A stretch of DNA of 64,000 nucleotides. It comes from Bacteroidales bacterium. Lineage in GTDB: Bacteria; Bacteroidota; Bacteroidia; Bacteroidales; VadinHA17. Below are positions 9,044 to 17,415 of this stretch, piece by piece. The position numbers and the translations under genes were made by a program. The stretch is taken from the NCBI GenBank assembly GCA_003142255.1, contig PLLO01000012.1:297133-361132 (forward strand), in the 5' to 3' direction. Every line of letters starts with the position of its first letter. The stretch's first letter is position 1. The notes beneath the pieces were generated by a model that worked only from the letters and a program-made list of their open reading frames with translations, made no database searches and had not been told where the DNA came from.

Positions 9044-10318
9044 TTATTTAAAAGTAATTTTATAAATATCCTCTTTCCCGTAGCCCGCTGACTCTTTAAA
9101 AAGGGAGTAATAACCTGCTTTTCCATTTTCGACCGGCATGAAGAAGATATTATCATCAGGAGTATTGATAGGGTACCCGAGATTTTCAGGCTGGCTCCAG
9201 ATATTATTTGACTGAAGGTTTGATCTGAAGATATCATATCCTCCCATGGTCGAATGGCCCTGCGAACTAAAGAAGATTGTCTTGCCGTTGTTTATAAGGA
9301 AAGGACGATCTTCATTGAACTGTGTATTGATTTCCGGACCCATGTTACCAGCCGGCCCCCAGTCGCCATTAACTTTTTTTGATATGTACAGATCAAGTCC
9401 GCCAAATCCTCCCGGCCTGTCAGAGGCAAAAATAAGCTGACTGCCATCTTCTGAAACAAAACCGTGCGATTCCCAGCTTTTGGTATTTATATTCTTGTTG
9501 AGCTTTGCTGTCGGCCCCCAGCTTTTACCATCAAATGAGCTTGTATATATATCGCTGTTATAGTTATCGTCTTTTGAAAGGTATAAGGTTTTGCCATCAG
9601 GAGAGAGACAGGAAATGAACAAGTCGCCGTCGGACTGCAAATCTGGGGTAATGTTGACAGGAGTGCTCCATTTCCCGTTCAGGCTCCGCGAAACCATTAT
9701 TGCATTATAAAACTTTAGTGATACCATAAATGCAAAGGTTTTGCCATCGGCAGAGATAACAGGATTGAAATTTGATCTTTCGTCGTTGAAAGGAGATCCG
9801 ATATTCTCTTCAGTATAAGAGACCGGTTTGGAAATATACTCTTTTGCCATATCGCACGATCTGATCTGCTGGTTGACAAAGTCAATATTTTCATGGTCAT
9901 CAGGTATCAACGTAGCCAGGTACCTCTTAAAGGCATCCTGAGCTTTGTTGAACTGATAATTTACAAGATATGCTTCACCCAGTTCAAATAAGTCATCATA
10001 AGGTGCCGTCAGCTGACTTACTGAACCCTCCTTACGCTTTGCTGACATATTTTTGGAAGCCGTCTCCAGGTAATCGATTGAAAGGTTCTTTTTCCCGTTT
10101 ATATTAAGATAGCAGACGCCTATCCTGTAACTGATATTTGCATTGTCCGGAAACTTTTCAGCGATCTGAAGATAAAAAGAGATGGCATCTGAATAATCTG
10201 CATTCATAAAGAAATATTCAGCTTCATTGAAAGTCTCCTGATAAGTTTTGATATCCTGTGCAATCAGGAAAAAGGGGGAAAAGGCAATAATGATCAGTGT
10301 CACAATTATCCTGCGCAT
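9044..10318 (-). CDS. TPR-PD40 propeller protein, minimal form
   Basis: A 424-residue exported protein beginning at the ATG at 10318 (MRRIIVTLIII, signal peptide to about residue 21, ending FFLIAQ). An in-frame start seven codons upstream is possible, but it would place a poor n-region ahead of the signal peptide and overlap a TAAATTTG promoter-like box (10344-10337). After the TPR-like region (about 25-160) come PD40 blades (about 180-420) with FASDRPGGFGGLDLYISKK and NTQFNEDRPF. The protein ends with the propeller and has no OmpA, SPOR or anchor module, so it may act through a partner or another paralogue. It stands between a terminator upstream and a promoter-like box downstream, so it may be transcribed alone. 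Confidence 0.75.
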   Translation of the reverse strand: MRRIIVTLIIIAFSPFFLIAQDIKTYQETFNEAEYFFMNADYSDAISFYLQIAEKFPDNANISYRIGVCYLNINGKKNLSIDYLETASKNMSAKRKEGSVSQLTAPYDDLFELGEAYLVNYQFNKAQDAFKRYLATLIPDDHENIDFVNQQIRSCDMAKEYISKPVSYTEENIGSPFNDERSNFNPVISADGKTFAFMVSLKFYNAIMVSRSLNGKWSTPVNITPDLQSDGDLFISCLSPDGKTLYLSKDDNYNSDIYTSSFDGKSWGPTAKLNKNINTKSWESHGFVSEDGSQLIFASDRPGGFGGLDLYISKKVNGDWGPAGNMGPEINTQFNEDRPFLINNGKTIFFSSQGHSTMGGYDIFRSNLQSNNIWSQPENLGYPINTPDDNIFFMPVENGKAGYYSLFKESAGYGKEDIYKITFK

Positions 10319-10380
10319 ATCTATTGGTTTTGCTAACAAATTTAAAAAAAATGGAACAAATAACTAACCTGTTATTAATT

Positions 10381-10412
10381 AAATAAAAAATGGCCGGAAT
10401 TAACCGGCCATT
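10381..10412 (-). terminator. Rho-independent terminator after the 954-residue PD40 gene
   Basis: A nine-base stem AATGGCCGG (10389-10397) pairs with CCGGCCATT (10404-10412) across a six-base loop. On the minus strand it is followed by a T-rich run (10390-10381). It begins four bases after the stop codon of the upstream gene and separates it from the 424-residue paralogue. Confidence 0.8.
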
Positions 10413-10415
10413 TCA

Positions 10416-13280
10416 TTAATCTTTCTTTTCCTTATCCTTCTTTCTTCTGAAGAAGAATAACAGGAATAATGCTCCTGCAGCGCCAATGACCCATAGGTAC
10501 CATAATTTATGTTGCTGCGAGGCGATCATCTGGGATTTTATTGTATCGACAGAAATATTAGCCGATGAAATCAGATTTGCAAGGCTGTTAAAGAATGCTT
10601 CATCAGTTATATTGCCTTTCCCCTTGTTTTTTAGAATGTAGAGTACAAGCTCTTCCGGGGAAGTGATTTTCTCTTTCTTCAGGTTCAATGAATTAATCCA
10701 TGTTTTCAGAGGTTCCTCAGAATTCATAGCCAGGTCACCGGCAGATTTTTCGGCTTTGGTGTCTTTGTAAGTACTTATTCCAGCTATTAATTTGCTAAAC
10801 TGGTCATCCGTGAAATTATTTTTAAGGGATTCATCATAAAATGACTTCAGCCATTTACCTGATTTTTTAATCTTCAGTTTGTCAGTAGCCTCAACTGATT
10901 GTCTCAATGATGAAGCTGATCCGGAATTTTCACTATAAGCCAGTATCTTCTCCTTCATAATCGCTATCAAAGGATCAGTATTGGTAAGGATGTCAGCAGC
11001 AACCAAATTCAGATCAGACGGAGTCACTTTGTCTCCAGTTTTCGAGGCTATATACTCCTGCAGATCGGTCCATGTCTTCAGGTTCTGCTGGTAGATATCA
11101 ACGTCTCCAAGTATTTTCTTCAGGTCGCCTTCGGAATATTTAGCCATCAGATGGACTGCAGATTGGGTCAGAACGTTATCCATGACTGCAACCTTCAGGG
11201 CCAGCTTATCAACTTCCTCAGGGCTTATTGAACTCTTAGCGGCTTGCTCCTTTATGTAGGATACCAGGTCATCGACCTTGCCAAACTGCTGATTGTTTAT
11301 GTCGGCACCTGATATGACTTTTTTCAGCTTGTCATCGGCACGAATATACATCATGGCGGATAGTGCAGCTACCTGTTTCTTGGCGATGATCCTGCTGTAT
11401 TCTGGTCTTATAAGCGGCTGGGATATGACTCCCTTTTCCCTTGTAATGAAAACATCAGTAATGGTCGTATTGCTGAACCTGTCAGTCAGCTTAAAGGTCA
11501 CTTTGTTATCGCCGGGCCTTGGAACCATTTTATAATTGAAGGTAGTATCAGAGATGTCGTAAGTATCAGACTTAATAAGTGAATCTCCTGACCATTGTTC
11601 AATTACAAGCCTGGATTGGGGTTCAGTCTTCAGAGGGAAAAGAATGGTATCTCCCTTTGATACAGAGATTGTTTTATTGCTCTTTACCAGGAGATCTGCG
11701 ATAAAATCTGTTTTGGGAAGGACTGTGCCTGGCATTACGAAGCTGTCGGACGGGTTTGTAAGTTCCAGGTTAAGGTTTCGTTTTACTTTTTCACTGCTCG
11801 GAGATTCATAGGTGACTTCATAATTTCCCTGCGGCACCTCAAATTCATATTCCCCGGTCTTTGGATTGGAATAGACAATTATTGTCTGGTTGGGATTTTT
11901 GATATTCATTGCGCTGATCTTTACGCTGTCGTTGAAATTGGATATCAGGTCAGCCACCTTGACCATACCTCTTACAAGAAACTTCCTTGGGTGCTGGTCA
12001 GAAAAGATCTCTATCCTGTAGATATCCTGTATACCGTATCCAGATGGTTCAACTTTAGAATAGTATCCTTCATAACCTGCATTTACAGGATCAAAGAAGA
12101 CATCATCATCGGTTGAGTTAAGCGGGTATCCTAAATTAAGGGGAACTGACCATTCTCCATTATCGAGCAGGGTGGAATAGAAAATATCATATCCTCCGAT
12201 ATTGAAGTGCCCCCTGGAGCTGAAGAAAAGAGTCTTGTCATCCTCGCTCAGGAACGGAGTCTCCTCGTTGTACGGAGTATTAATCGCAGGTCCGAGATTT
12301 ACAGCCGGTCCCCAGTCCCCTGTAGAATCCCTCTCCGATACATAGATGTCAAGTCCGCCAAGCGTCCCTTTGCGGTTGCTTGTAAAATAGAGCTTCTTAT
12401 TGTCGTGTGATATTGTAGCGTGAGACTCCCAGTATTTTGTATTTATGTTATCATTCAGCTTGACAAGCGGTCCCCATGTTCCGTTTTCAAAGGTCGAGGA
12501 GTAAATGATTCCGTCGTAATCGGCTGAACTGTACAGATAAAGAGTTTTGCCGTCTTTTGAGATGGATGTCGGGTAAAGGTCCTTGTCAACTTTAAGAACC
12601 TCGTTCATGTTTAGGGGGTTTCCCCATGTTCCGTCAGGATTTTTGGTTGCATAGAGAATGGCATCATAGAATGCCTCGCTCCTTGAAAATACAATCGTTT
12701 TCTCATCATCCGAAACAACAGGATTAAACTCTGAGTTATTGCCATTGATGTTGCTTCCGAGGTTTTTCTCCTTCACATAAAGAGGAAGCGCTATTAGATC
12801 TTTTGCATTGTAGCATGACTGAATTTGCATGTTTACAATTGTTGAATCATAAACTTTGGGATTAAGGCCTTTTTTGAAGATAGTGTAGCTTTCAACTGCC
12901 TTGTCGATCTGATTGTTGATCCTGTAAGCATTTGCGAGATAATAATATGCATCATAGGGGGCTCCTGTCTCCTTGAATTTGCCCTCCTTATATTTCGGAT
13001 TTATGTGTTTAACGGCATCTTCAAGAAATCCGATTGATTTATCCTTTTCGCCGGGTATATTTAGAAAACATTGCCCTATCCGGTACTTCAAATTATAATT
13101 ATTGGGATATGATCTTAAAAGCTGCTGATACTCAGGAAGGGCTTCCTTGTAGTCCTCAAAAAGCACCCAACTTTCAGCATCATAGAAAGTCAGTTTATTC
13201 TCAATTTTTGCCTGGGCGAACAAATTATTTCCGGCTGCGAAGACCAGGAGAAATGCAAACAGAATAACTCTTTTCATCAT
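10416..13280 (-). CDS. TPR-PD40 propeller protein with helical repeats and C-terminal membrane anchor
   Basis: A 954-residue exported protein (signal peptide about 1-23, ending NNLFAQ; either of two adjacent ATGs could start it). TPR-like helices lie at about 25-165, PD40 blades at about 185-425 (FTSNRKGTLGGLDIYVSER, NTPYNEETPF) and a carboxypeptidase-regulatory-like domain at about 435-515. A beta-rich stretch reaches about 620. The following 300 residues are mostly helical and contain three related units (starting near 648, 717 and 855; pattern LKK.I..., a helical E/DLV.YI core, then ...LA..I). The end is a single hydrophobic helix (about 926-944) and a tail of Arg/Lys/Asp/Glu, so the protein is probably tethered in a membrane with the propeller outside the cytoplasm. 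Function unknown. Confidence 0.75.
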   Translation of the reverse strand: MMKRVILFAFLLVFAAGNNLFAQAKIENKLTFYDAESWVLFEDYKEALPEYQQLLRSYPNNYNLKYRIGQCFLNIPGEKDKSIGFLEDAVKHINPKYKEGKFKETGAPYDAYYYLANAYRINNQIDKAVESYTIFKKGLNPKVYDSTIVNMQIQSCYNAKDLIALPLYVKEKNLGSNINGNNSEFNPVVSDDEKTIVFSRSEAFYDAILYATKNPDGTWGNPLNMNEVLKVDKDLYPTSISKDGKTLYLYSSADYDGIIYSSTFENGTWGPLVKLNDNINTKYWESHATISHDNKKLYFTSNRKGTLGGLDIYVSERDSTGDWGPAVNLGPAINTPYNEETPFLSEDDKTLFFSSRGHFNIGGYDIFYSTLLDNGEWSVPLNLGYPLNSTDDDVFFDPVNAGYEGYYSKVEPSGYGIQDIYRIEIFSDQHPRKFLVRGMVKVADLISNFNDSVKISAMNIKNPNQTIIVYSNPKTGEYEFEVPQGNYEVTYESPSSEKVKRNLNLELTNPSDSFVMPGTVLPKTDFIADLLVKSNKTISVSKGDTILFPLKTEPQSRLVIEQWSGDSLIKSDTYDISDTTFNYKMVPRPGDNKVTFKLTDRFSNTTITDVFITREKGVISQPLIRPEYSRIIAKKQVAALSAMMYIRADDKLKKVISGADINNQQFGKVDDLVSYIKEQAAKSSISPEEVDKLALKVAVMDNVLTQSAVHLMAKYSEGDLKKILGDVDIYQQNLKTWTDLQEYIASKTGDKVTPSDLNLVAADILTNTDPLIAIMKEKILAYSENSGSASSLRQSVEATDKLKIKKSGKWLKSFYDESLKNNFTDDQFSKLIAGISTYKDTKAEKSAGDLAMNSEEPLKTWINSLNLKKEKITSPEELVLYILKNKGKGNITDEAFFNSLANLISSANISVDTIKSQMIASQQHKLWYLWVIGAAGALFLLFFFRRKKDKEKKD

Positions 13281-13327
13281 TTCAGAACAGGTATAACTGA
13301 TTTAACGTAACTCCTAGATAATAATAC

Positions 13328-13523
13328 ATTATTCTGCAATACAATGTTTTACAGGGATTGAGGTTTTATATTACTCAAATTCAATTCTTATAAGGTACTA
13401 ATATAGCAGAAATAATAGAAAAAGGACAAAAACTATTTGTCCTTTTTTATAAACCAGCAGGATTATTCTGCCAAGTCTGAATTTCAGAGGATGAATTTCA
13501 GAATGACATTATTGCAGAATAAT
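13328..13523. repeat. Possible small inverted-repeat element (MITE-like)
   Basis: A 14-base sequence ATTATTCTGCAATA (13328-13341) recurs in exact inverted form at 13510-13523, directly before the stop codon of the E2 gene. Between them are the E2 terminator hairpin, a further ATTATTCTG word near 13459, and two copies of TGAATTTCAGA (near 13478 and 13493). Terminal inverted repeats of this size around about 170 bp without an ORF resemble a MITE, but no clear target duplication is visible. Confidence 0.35.
13419..13448 (-). terminator. Rho-independent terminator downstream of the E2 gene
   Basis: AAAAAGGACAAA (13419-13430) pairs with TTTGTCCTTTTT (13436-13447) across a five-base loop. The stem is flanked by T-runs on both strands, so it could work in either direction. 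It lies about 80 bp past the E2 stop codon. Confidence 0.7.
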
Positions 13524-13524
13524 A

Positions 13525-14829
13525 CTAAATCTCATCAGCGATATAGTTCTCCAGAATATCCTTTATCCTGTTCAGGAATTTGCCTGCAAGGGCGCCATCT
13601 ATTACCCTGTGATCATAGCTGAGGGACAGGATCATAATATTGCGGATTGCAATTACATCTCCGTCGGGTGTCTCAATAACGGCAGGCATTTTTCGCACTG
13701 CTCCCGTTCCAAGAATGGCAGCCTGAGGCTGGTTAATAATAGGTGTTCCGGCAAGATTGTTATAGCTTCCGAAGTTAGTGATCGTAAAGGTTCCTCCCGT
13801 GATTTCATCCGGTTTAAGCTTGTTATTTCTGGCTCTTTCTGCAAGATCATTTACGCTTCTTGCCAGTCCGGTGAGGCTTTTTTCATTGGCATTCCTGATT
13901 ACCGGTACTATGAGGTTTCCGTCAGGCAGTGCCGTAGCCATACCTATATTGATATTCTTTTTCCTGATAATATTATTCCCGTCAACGGATATGTTTATCA
14001 TCGGAAATTCGTGTAACGCCCTGGCAGCGACATCTATGAAAATGGGAGTCAGCGTAAGCTTCTGCCCTTCATCTGCCAGGAATTTATCCTTTATGGAATT
14101 TCTCCACCTGACAAGCCTGGTGACATCAGCATCAATAAATGATGTTACATGAGCAGAGGTTCTTTTTGACATAACCATGTGCTCGGCAATCAGCTTGCGC
14201 ACTCTGTCCATTTCAATTATTTCGTCACCGTTTCCGGAAGATTTCCGTTTAATTGCTTCATTAACATGAGAAGGATTTTTGATGGAAGCTGCTTCATTTT
14301 CTTCCTTCGCCTTTTGTTTAAGGCTGATGAACCTTGAAACATCATCTTTTGTTATTCTTCCGTCCATTCCCGTTCCGGCAATATTATCAAGCTCAGAATA
14401 AGTTATCCCTTCGTTTGCTGCAATGCTTCTCACCAGCGGTGAAAGGAATTTTCCGGATGGCGTCCGGCTTTTAAGGTCATGTGAGACATTTTCTTCCTCA
14501 TTCTTCTCCCGCCTCGACTCTTCAATGGTCTCGCGGATCCTTTCCACCTCTTTTGTTATTTTTTGTGCTTCACCGGGCTGGGGGTCATTATTATTTTCAA
14601 TTATCGCAATTATTTCACCAATTCTGACAACGGATCCTTCTGTAGCCATTATGGATACGATAGTTCCTGCTGCGGGAGCCGGAACCTCGGAATCCACTTT
14701 GTCTGTTGCAACTTCAACAAGCGGATCATCTTCCTTCACCGTGGCACCCTCGGCGACAAGCCACTTATTTATTGTTGCTTCAATTACTCCTTCTCCCATT
14801 GCAGGAAGAACAATATTCATTCTTGCCAT
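13525..14829 (-). CDS. 2-oxoacid dehydrogenase complex E2 (dihydrolipoyl acyltransferase)
   Basis: A 434-residue E2 subunit that carries acyl groups on lipoate to coenzyme A. An N-terminal biotinyl/lipoyl domain (about 1-78) has the lipoyl lysine at K44 in VATDKVDSEV. A Glu/Lys-rich linker follows, then the E1/E3-binding domain (about 128-165, SPLVRSIAANEG...GMDGRITKDDV) and the catalytic acyltransferase domain (about 205-434) with DHRVIDG, His407 and Asp411. It is a single-lipoyl form. The substrate is not certain: sequence style fits the branched-chain 2-oxoacid or mixed-substrate E2 of Bacteroidota, while pyruvate or 2-oxoglutarate is possible. No E1 or E3 gene is adjacent in this window. 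Confidence 0.9.
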   Translation of the reverse strand: MARMNIVLPAMGEGVIEATINKWLVAEGATVKEDDPLVEVATDKVDSEVPAPAAGTIVSIMATEGSVVRIGEIIAIIENNNDPQPGEAQKITKEVERIRETIEESRREKNEEENVSHDLKSRTPSGKFLSPLVRSIAANEGITYSELDNIAGTGMDGRITKDDVSRFISLKQKAKEENEAASIKNPSHVNEAIKRKSSGNGDEIIEMDRVRKLIAEHMVMSKRTSAHVTSFIDADVTRLVRWRNSIKDKFLADEGQKLTLTPIFIDVAARALHEFPMINISVDGNNIIRKKNINIGMATALPDGNLIVPVIRNANEKSLTGLARSVNDLAERARNNKLKPDEITGGTFTITNFGSYNNLAGTPIINQPQAAILGTGAVRKMPAVIETPDGDVIAIRNIMILSLSYDHRVIDGALAGKFLNRIKDILENYIADEI

Positions 14830-14985
14830 ATTGATAAAAGATCTAATTTGTTTAACCCGGCCCTCTCCGGCTTTCTCAATTCCGGGAATTCCCTTAAGAG
14901 GATCAGTGGATCGATAAATTTATTAACCCTTCCAATTAACAGCTAAAACCGAAAAAGGTTCAGTGAATATGAAGGCTGTTCGGAA

Positions 14986-16629
14986 TCATTTGAACAGCCT
15001 TTTAAGGCTTTCATGCAGCCTGTACCGAAAGGTTGTCCTGTCGAGGGATATGACATATTCTTTCGGATTTACATACCGGCTTCCTAAAATATACTTTTCG
15101 TCAGAGGATGCAATTTTAAGCGAAACATTGCTGTCAGCAAGAGAATGTATTGAGCCGATTATAACTGAAGAATTCAGATTACGCGAAGCAAAGATCACCT
15201 CCTTGATCTTGTTTATCCGTACGACTTCCTTAAGCTGCTGAAGATTGCCGAGCACTTCTTCGCTTATATCGTCAGGACTTATGCTGACCCTTCCGGTAAT
15301 GACATATTCCCGGGAACTCAATTCCAGCAGCTCTTTGACACCCTTATATCCTTCAGGATCGGACACAATTATTGTCTTTTTTTCCCTTTTGAAAGGATTA
15401 TCTGCAAATTCCGGCAGGACGACTGAAAGGAACATCCTCCAGAGGGCTACTGCCGGCAATGATATCAATCCTCCAATTAAAATTACAGCTCTTGAAAACC
15501 TTATGCCGAGAGGCAGAAGCCCATAAAAAACCAGTATCACCAGGATCCCGGCAAATATTCCCTTTAAAGTTCTACCGACTCCGGATGGCTTCCTGTAACC
15601 TGAGAACAGAGCTACTGAAAGAATAATGATCATCGCATAAACCGGAAGGATTATCCCTGTGAAAGCACCGGGATAATTGTATTCGGATCCAAACCTGTAA
15701 TTTCCCCATGCAGATGCAGCCAGCCTGAAGATAGCCCATACCAGGAGACCGTCGGAAAGAGGCAGAAACAACTTCTTAATGACTCTTTTCAGAAGGGAGA
15801 GTCCCGCCCTGAAAAAAATGGCAGTCTGCACCAGGAATATATACGACTTGTGTTTCCCGCTGTTAAAATGCTTCCTTACAAAAATCAGCATGGCCCTGTA
15901 GAAATTCAGCAGGACGTTCAGTTGCTCCTTTTTAGTGCTTTCTCCTTTATAATGAATGATCTTTGTTCCCGGGTAATAATAATTAATGTAACCCGATTTG
16001 ATTAGCCTGTAACTGTAATCAATATCCTCTCCATACATAAAATAATCCTCGTCAAGCAATCCGGTCTTCAATAATGCTTCATGGCGGATAAACATGAATG
16101 CTCCGGAAATTACTTCAGCCGGGGTGGTAATATTATTATCGAGGTTCCCGAGATAATACCTGTTAAAGAGACCGGAATGAGGGAACAGGCGTGAAAGCCC
16201 TGATATCTTGAAGAACGCAGTTCCCGGCGTCGGAATGGCTCTTTTTGACTCAGGCAAAAACCTCCCCTTGCCATCTATCATCCTTACACCTGCTGCTCCT
16301 GCTTCAGGATGATCGTCCATAAAGGAAATGCATTTCTTAAATGTCTCTTCTTCAACCAAGGTATCCGGATTCAGGATAAGTAGGTACTTCCCCTTGGCCA
16401 GCTTAAGAGCCTGGTTATTGGCTGCAGAGAAACCTCTGTTTTCATGATTTATTATGAGCCTGGCTCCGGGGAACCTGCTGCTGACCATCGAACTTGAACC
16501 GTCAGCAGAATTATTGTCTACAACAAATACTTCGGAGTCAATCCCTTCCAGGGCTTTAAAAACCGAGAGCAGGCACTGCTCAAGGAAATGCCTGACATTG
16601 TAGCTGACAATAATTACCGAGAGTTCCAT
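14986..16629 (-). CDS. GT2 glycosyltransferase fused to membrane and Rossmann-like (CoA_binding_3-type) region
   Basis: A 547-residue protein. Residues 1 to about 245 are a GT-A fold family 2 glycosyltransferase like rhamnosyltransferases: SVIIVSYNVRHFLEQCL at the start, FVVDNNSADGS for nucleotide binding, LILNPDTLVEE for the metal-binding region and DYFMYGEDIDYSYR near 210. About 260-400 holds several hydrophobic segments suggesting at least four membrane helices. Residues about 405-547 (KTIIVSDPEGYKGVKELLEL...) look like the nucleotide/CoA-binding region that precedes the catalytic domain in polyprenyl glycosylphosphotransferases, but the catalytic sugar-phosphate transferase domain is absent. 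A role in O-antigen, capsule or glycolipid assembly at the inner membrane is inferred. A hairpin (14972-15001) overlaps its stop codon. Confidence 0.75.
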   Translation of the reverse strand: MELSVIIVSYNVRHFLEQCLLSVFKALEGIDSEVFVVDNNSADGSSSMVSSRFPGARLIINHENRGFSAANNQALKLAKGKYLLILNPDTLVEEETFKKCISFMDDHPEAGAAGVRMIDGKGRFLPESKRAIPTPGTAFFKISGLSRLFPHSGLFNRYYLGNLDNNITTPAEVISGAFMFIRHEALLKTGLLDEDYFMYGEDIDYSYRLIKSGYINYYYPGTKIIHYKGESTKKEQLNVLLNFYRAMLIFVRKHFNSGKHKSYIFLVQTAIFFRAGLSLLKRVIKKLFLPLSDGLLVWAIFRLAASAWGNYRFGSEYNYPGAFTGIILPVYAMIIILSVALFSGYRKPSGVGRTLKGIFAGILVILVFYGLLPLGIRFSRAVILIGGLISLPAVALWRMFLSVVLPEFADNPFKREKKTIIVSDPEGYKGVKELLELSSREYVITGRVSISPDDISEEVLGNLQQLKEVVRINKIKEVIFASRNLNSSVIIGSIHSLADSNVSLKIASSDEKYILGSRYVNPKEYVISLDRTTFRYRLHESLKRLFK

Positions 16630-16690
16630 TAATTGTTATTTATCGGCAAGTTCTTCCCTGAAGCTGAAAGAAATCTCCTGACGGATTTTA

Positions 16691-17305
16691 TCATTGCTGA
16701 TACGGATTTCTGTTGTTAATGGCCCGGCCGAGGGTTATTTCATCTGTATATTCCAGCTCATCACCGATTGCAACACCTCTTGCCAGGGTGGAAATAGCAA
16801 TGCCGTATTTGTTGAGCTTCCTGTAAAGATAATAGTTTGTAGTATCGCCTTCCATTGTTGTGCTAAGAGCGAAGATAATTTCATTAATGCCTCCTGCGCT
16901 GATCTTCTCTTCAAGGCTATCGATCTTCAGATCCGACGGCCCGATACCATTTATGGGAGAAATAATTCCGCCAAGAACATGGTACATTCCCCTGAACTGG
17001 CGGGTGTTTTCGAGAGCCATCACATCCTGTATGTTCTCGACGACACAGATAACTGACTTGTCACGCTTCGTATCACTGCAGATACTGCAGATCTCCGTAT
17101 CCGAAATGTTATTGCAGATCTTGCAGTAATGGATCTCGCCATGCAGTCTTATGATACTCTCGCCGAATCTTTTAACTTCCTCGGAATCGCGTCTTAAAAG
17201 ATTCATAACCAGCCTGAAAGCCGTCTTCCTCCCGACACCCGGCAGTGATGCAAATTCATTAACAGCGTCCTCAAGAAGCCTGGAGGGAAATTCGGTAAAA
17301 CTCAT
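16691..17305 (-). CDS. recR: Recombination mediator protein RecR
   Basis: A 204-residue RecR, the partner of RecF and RecO in loading RecA onto gapped DNA. The N-terminal helix-hairpin-helix region contains [11 protein letters not shown] (21-31). The zinc finger has four cysteines at C61, C64, C73 and C76. The Toprim domain begins at about 84 ([11 protein letters not shown]), and the C-terminal [18 protein letters not shown] motif is present. Length is standard. It precedes the glycosyltransferase gene by about 60 bp on the same strand. A TAATTTTG box (17329-17322) upstream of the ATG fits the -7 consensus without a good -33 match. Confidence 0.95.
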   Translation of the reverse strand: MSFTEFPSRLLEDAVNEFASLPGVGRKTAFRLVMNLLRRDSEEVKRFGESIIRLHGEIHYCKICNNISDTEICSICSDTKRDKSVICVVENIQDVMALENTRQFRGMYHVLGGIISPINGIGPSDLKIDSLEEKISAGGINEIIFALSTTMEGDTTNYYLYRKLNKYGIAISTLARGVAIGDELEYTDEITLGRAINNRNPYQQ

Positions 17306-17367
17306 AACAGATCTTTTCTGACAAAATTAATTCATTTATTGCTTTATATTAATACGTCTGATAATTT

Positions 17368-17396
17368 TTTGACTTCCTTTCTTTTTGCTAACCTTG
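17368..17396 (+). promoter_or_regulatory. Candidate promoter for the sodium:solute symporter gene
   Basis: TTTG (17368-17371) and TAACCTTG (17389-17396; one mismatch to TAnnTTTG) are 17 bases apart, within the range seen in Flavobacterium. The ATG is 20 bases downstream. Confidence 0.4.
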
Positions 17397-17415
17397 CAAA
17401 ATTAATTTTTCCCCT

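Noticed and set aside
14423..14946. Two overlapping plus-strand frames (164 and 127 codons) opposite the E2 gene
   Set aside because: Both are antisense to the lipoyl domain, and low-complexity Ser/Ile composition explains the lack of stops.
14972..15001. AAGGCTGTTC/GAACAGCCTT hairpin as terminator of the GT2-fusion gene
   Set aside because: The stem overlaps the stop codon and lacks a T-run on the minus strand, so it is not listed as a terminator.
16626..16693. A 21-codon minus-strand frame overlapping the recR stop (ATGA)
   Set aside because: Although the overlap resembles coupling, the peptide is very short, lacks a pattern, and the next gene has its own start.
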